7,718 nt of DNA from Thermoplasmata archaeon (lineage in GTDB: Archaea > Thermoplasmatota > Thermoplasmata > Lutacidiplasmatales > UBA184), in contig JASIDM010000181.1 in assembly GCA_030044695.1 (NCBI GenBank), positions 1 to 7,718 on the forward strand, written 5' to 3'. Positions 6,653-7,718 of this stretch are shown here, piece after piece. A program made the position numbers and the translations under genes. The notes beneath the pieces are model-generated. The model did no database searches and was not told the DNA's origin. It saw nothing but the letters and a program-made list of their open reading frames with translations. How positions within the stretch are numbered: position 1 is the first letter of the stretch; each line of letters begins with the position of its first letter.

Positions 6653-6676
6653 GGCTGGCAGTTCGACCTACCAGCC
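6653..6676. repeat. hairpin-forming inverted repeat
   Basis: GGCTGG (6653-6658) pairs with CCAGCC (6671-6676). After one C/A mismatch, AG (6660-6661) pairs with CT (6668-6669), closing a TTCGAC loop. This gives a compact 8-bp stem with one internal mismatch. Confidence 0.65.
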
Positions 6677-6715
6677 GGCCCTGCTCGGCCCCCGAAGTCG
6701 CATCGGCCCTGCGGT

Positions 6716-6785
6716 GTGCTGAGGCGGACCCGCCGGCCAACCCGGTCAGATTGTTCCAAGGGACCCTAGGGACTTCCCTCAGCAC
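6716..6785. repeat. 9-bp inverted repeat closing a 70-base domain
   Basis: GTGCTGAGG (6716-6724) and CCTCAGCAC (6777-6785) are exact complements with 52 bases between them. The enclosed sequence has further self-complementary parts, including the palindrome CCCTAGGG (6764-6771). CCAAGGGACC (6756-6765) can instead pair with GGTCCTTGG (6788-6796) with one bulge. The two arrangements compete. Confidence 0.65.
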
Positions 6786-6809
6786 CGGGTCCTTGGCGGA
6801 GCCCTCTTC

Positions 6810-6855
6810 GCCCCCAGCGCGGGCCCACGCTGGACGCGCTCTCCAAGCTGGGGGC
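6810..6855. repeat. 9-bp inverted repeat with internal hairpin
   Basis: GCCCCCAGC (6810-6818) pairs exactly with GCTGGGGGC (6847-6855) around a 28-base loop. AGCGCG (6816-6821) and CGCGCT (6835-6840) could form an alternative inner stem that overlaps the outer one. Confidence 0.65.
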
Positions 6856-7013
6856 TTGCCCGACGTCACCTCTCGCCGGCGGCGGGGGATCGTCATTGGG
6901 CAGCTGGAGGGCGCGAGGGCGAGGCGGCCCAGCCCAAGGCCGCTCGGCCCCGCCTGAACCCCAAGCCGGCCGTGGGTCGACGCTTCGGTGGGAGCGCCGC
7001 TTCGCCCGCGAGG

Positions 7014-7029
7014 GGGCGCCTCGGCGCCC
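7014..7029 (-). repeat. hairpin just past the stop of the six-helix membrane protein
   Basis: GGGCGC (7014-7019), loop CTCG and GCGCCC (7024-7029) form a stem extended by GAG/CTC with two bulged bases. It starts 7 bases after the minus-strand stop codon, which is where a 3'-end structure would lie. No T-run follows on the minus strand, so a true terminator is uncertain. Confidence 0.5.
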
Positions 7030-7035
7030 TCCGAC

Positions 7036-7707
7036 CTACGGGGGGCTCTCGAGGTGGCCCCAGGCGGCGCTCATCCCGTAGGCGGCCGCGGCGATCCCCG
7101 CCAGGATGACGAGGATCATGAACACCCCGAGCAGGGCGACCCATAGCCGGGGGGACGTTGGCGACGACGCGGAAGCGATCGGTTGGAGCGAGGGGTTCTG
7201 ACGTCCCGTCACGAACCAGTCGACATAGAGCGTGGCCGGATAGGCCAGGATGGCGACGCCCCCGAAGGCGAGGTAGAGGAGCAGGGTCTCGAGGGGGTCG
7301 GTCGTCACGGACCGCAGGTAGTAGTCCGCACGGGCCCCGTAGTAGATCACGCCGCAGCCGATCACGACGCCCATCATCCCGACGAAGTGTGTCGGCAGCC
7401 GCAGGATCACGGCCAGGCCGAAGGCGACGGTCAGCAGCGACAGGAGCAGGAGCGGGTCGAAGAAGAAGAGGTCGTACGGCCCGTACGCGACGGGGATCGG
7501 CCAGGTGAACTCTCCCCAGAGCGCGATCAGACCGACGATCCCCCCGATGAACGTCATCAGGAACGCCCCTTCCCGCAGGGACGTCGCGGCCCGCGCCGGG
7601 TCGTTGCGGCGGGAGTGGTACCACACGAAGAAGCCCGTGTAGAACACCGTCGCGACCATCAGGATCAGCAGGTCGAGGATCAGGGTCAGGTCGTCGATGA
7701 ACGCCAT
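7036..7707 (-). CDS. six-helix membrane protein, DUF981-like
   Basis: This 223-residue protein has six hydrophobic segments at about 7-29, 48-70, 82-104, 107-125, 138-163 and 187-211, joined by short loops, with no signal peptide. The segment AYGPYDLFFFDPLLLL (74-89), an aromatic stretch leading into FDP and a new helix, resembles the DUF981 family of membrane proteins, which I know chiefly from archaea such as Thermoplasma and Sulfolobus. The assignment is from memory of the pattern and is tentative. RRNDPARAATSLREG (33-47) is a charged loop after helix 1, probably cytoplasmic. A Ser/Pro-rich linker (172-186) precedes the last helix. No catalytic motif is visible and the role is unknown. The ATG at 7707 lies 11 bases from the window edge with only a weak GGCGGAA before it, so a promoter is not visible. 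It converges on the four-helix protein gene across the structured gap. Confidence 0.85.
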   Translation of the reverse strand: MAFIDDLTLILDLLILMVATVFYTGFFVWYHSRRNDPARAATSLREGAFLMTFIGGIVGLIALWGEFTWPIPVAYGPYDLFFFDPLLLLSLLTVAFGLAVILRLPTHFVGMMGVVIGCGVIYYGARADYYLRSVTTDPLETLLLYLAFGGVAILAYPATLYVDWFVTGRQNPSLQPIASASSPTSPRLWVALLGVFMILVILAGIAAAAYGMSAAWGHLESPP

Positions 7708-7718
7708 GTTTCCGCCGA

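Larger units (their letters stand above)
6579..7035. other. 457-base non-coding stretch rich in inverted repeats, possible structured RNA
   Basis: This gap separates two convergent membrane-protein genes and is far longer than the other gaps. The open frames crossing it are Arg/Pro/Gly-rich, have no recognisable domain and extend the shadows of neighbouring genes, so I do not call a protein. It contains four clear inverted repeats, at 6653-6676, 6716-6785, 6810-6855 and 7014-7029. I looked for hallmarks of tRNA, SRP RNA and RNase P RNA on both strands and found no complete set. It may encode an unfamiliar non-coding RNA, hold transcription ends for the two genes, or contain a decayed gene. 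Confidence 0.35.

Noticed and set aside
6655..6675. TTCGAC inside a hairpin, resembling a tRNA T-loop
   Set aside because: The stem lengths and loop size do not fit a T-arm, and no anticodon or acceptor stem is nearby.
6735..6768. AACCCGGTCAG, resembling the start of SRP RNA helix 8
   Set aside because: The following GGAAGGnAGCAGC-type core is absent, so the resemblance is probably chance.
6769..6780. GAGGGAAGTCCC on the minus strand, resembling the conserved 5' core of RNase P RNA
   Set aside because: The match is short and imperfect, and I could not find the partner core motif (ACAGAA) or other conserved blocks on that strand.
6529..6957. 142-residue plus-strand frame in the long gap
   Set aside because: It starts inside the four-helix gene, has no ribosome-binding site I can see, and its composition is unlike the real genes around it.
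6893..7624. 243-residue minus-strand frame overlapping the six-helix gene
   Set aside because: It is a shadow frame; the overlapping frame at 7036-7707 has clear membrane helices, while this one is Arg/Pro/Gly-rich.

Overview
The window is 7.7 kb of very GC-rich DNA (roughly 70% by eye) with tightly packed genes. It carries six protein genes. Four are on the minus strand and handle central sugar phosphates: a ROK-family glucokinase, a full-length transketolase, a phosphoglucose isomerase and the start of a 6-phosphogluconate dehydrogenase that runs off the left edge. Two are on the plus strand: a small VOC-fold protein and a four-helix membrane protein. A further minus-strand gene, a six-helix membrane protein, lies at the right edge. 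I see no mobile element, CRISPR array, tRNA or rRNA.

Layout: 1-240 is gnd (minus, partial). 241-396 is a gap. 397-2115 is pgi, 2123-4123 tkt and 4130-5146 the glucokinase, all minus, with gaps of only 6-7 bases and ribosome-binding sites inside the upstream genes, so they read as one operon transcribed glk-tkt-pgi, probably followed by gnd. 5147-5337 is a divergent control region with a perfect 10-bp inverted repeat in the kinase leader. 5338-5733 is the VOC protein and 5919-6578 the membrane protein, each with a weak AT-rich box about 35 bases before its start codon. 6579-7035 is a 457-base stretch without a convincing gene that is rich in inverted repeats. 7036-7707 is a polytopic membrane protein resembling the mostly archaeal DUF981 family.

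The kinase would trap glucose as glucose 6-phosphate. Pgi would link it to fructose 6-phosphate. Gnd would make ribulose 5-phosphate from 6-phosphogluconate, and transketolase would return pentoses to glycolytic intermediates. Glucose-6-phosphate dehydrogenase, lactonase and transaldolase would be needed to complete the pathway and are not in the window.

Organism: my best guess is a high-GC archaeon of the Thermoplasmata type. The reasons are the DUF981-like protein, the four-helix membrane protein style, and short leaders behind AT-rich boxes with no bacterial -35/-10 pair. This is inference. A high-GC bacterium cannot be excluded, because the sugar enzymes themselves are bacterial in character.
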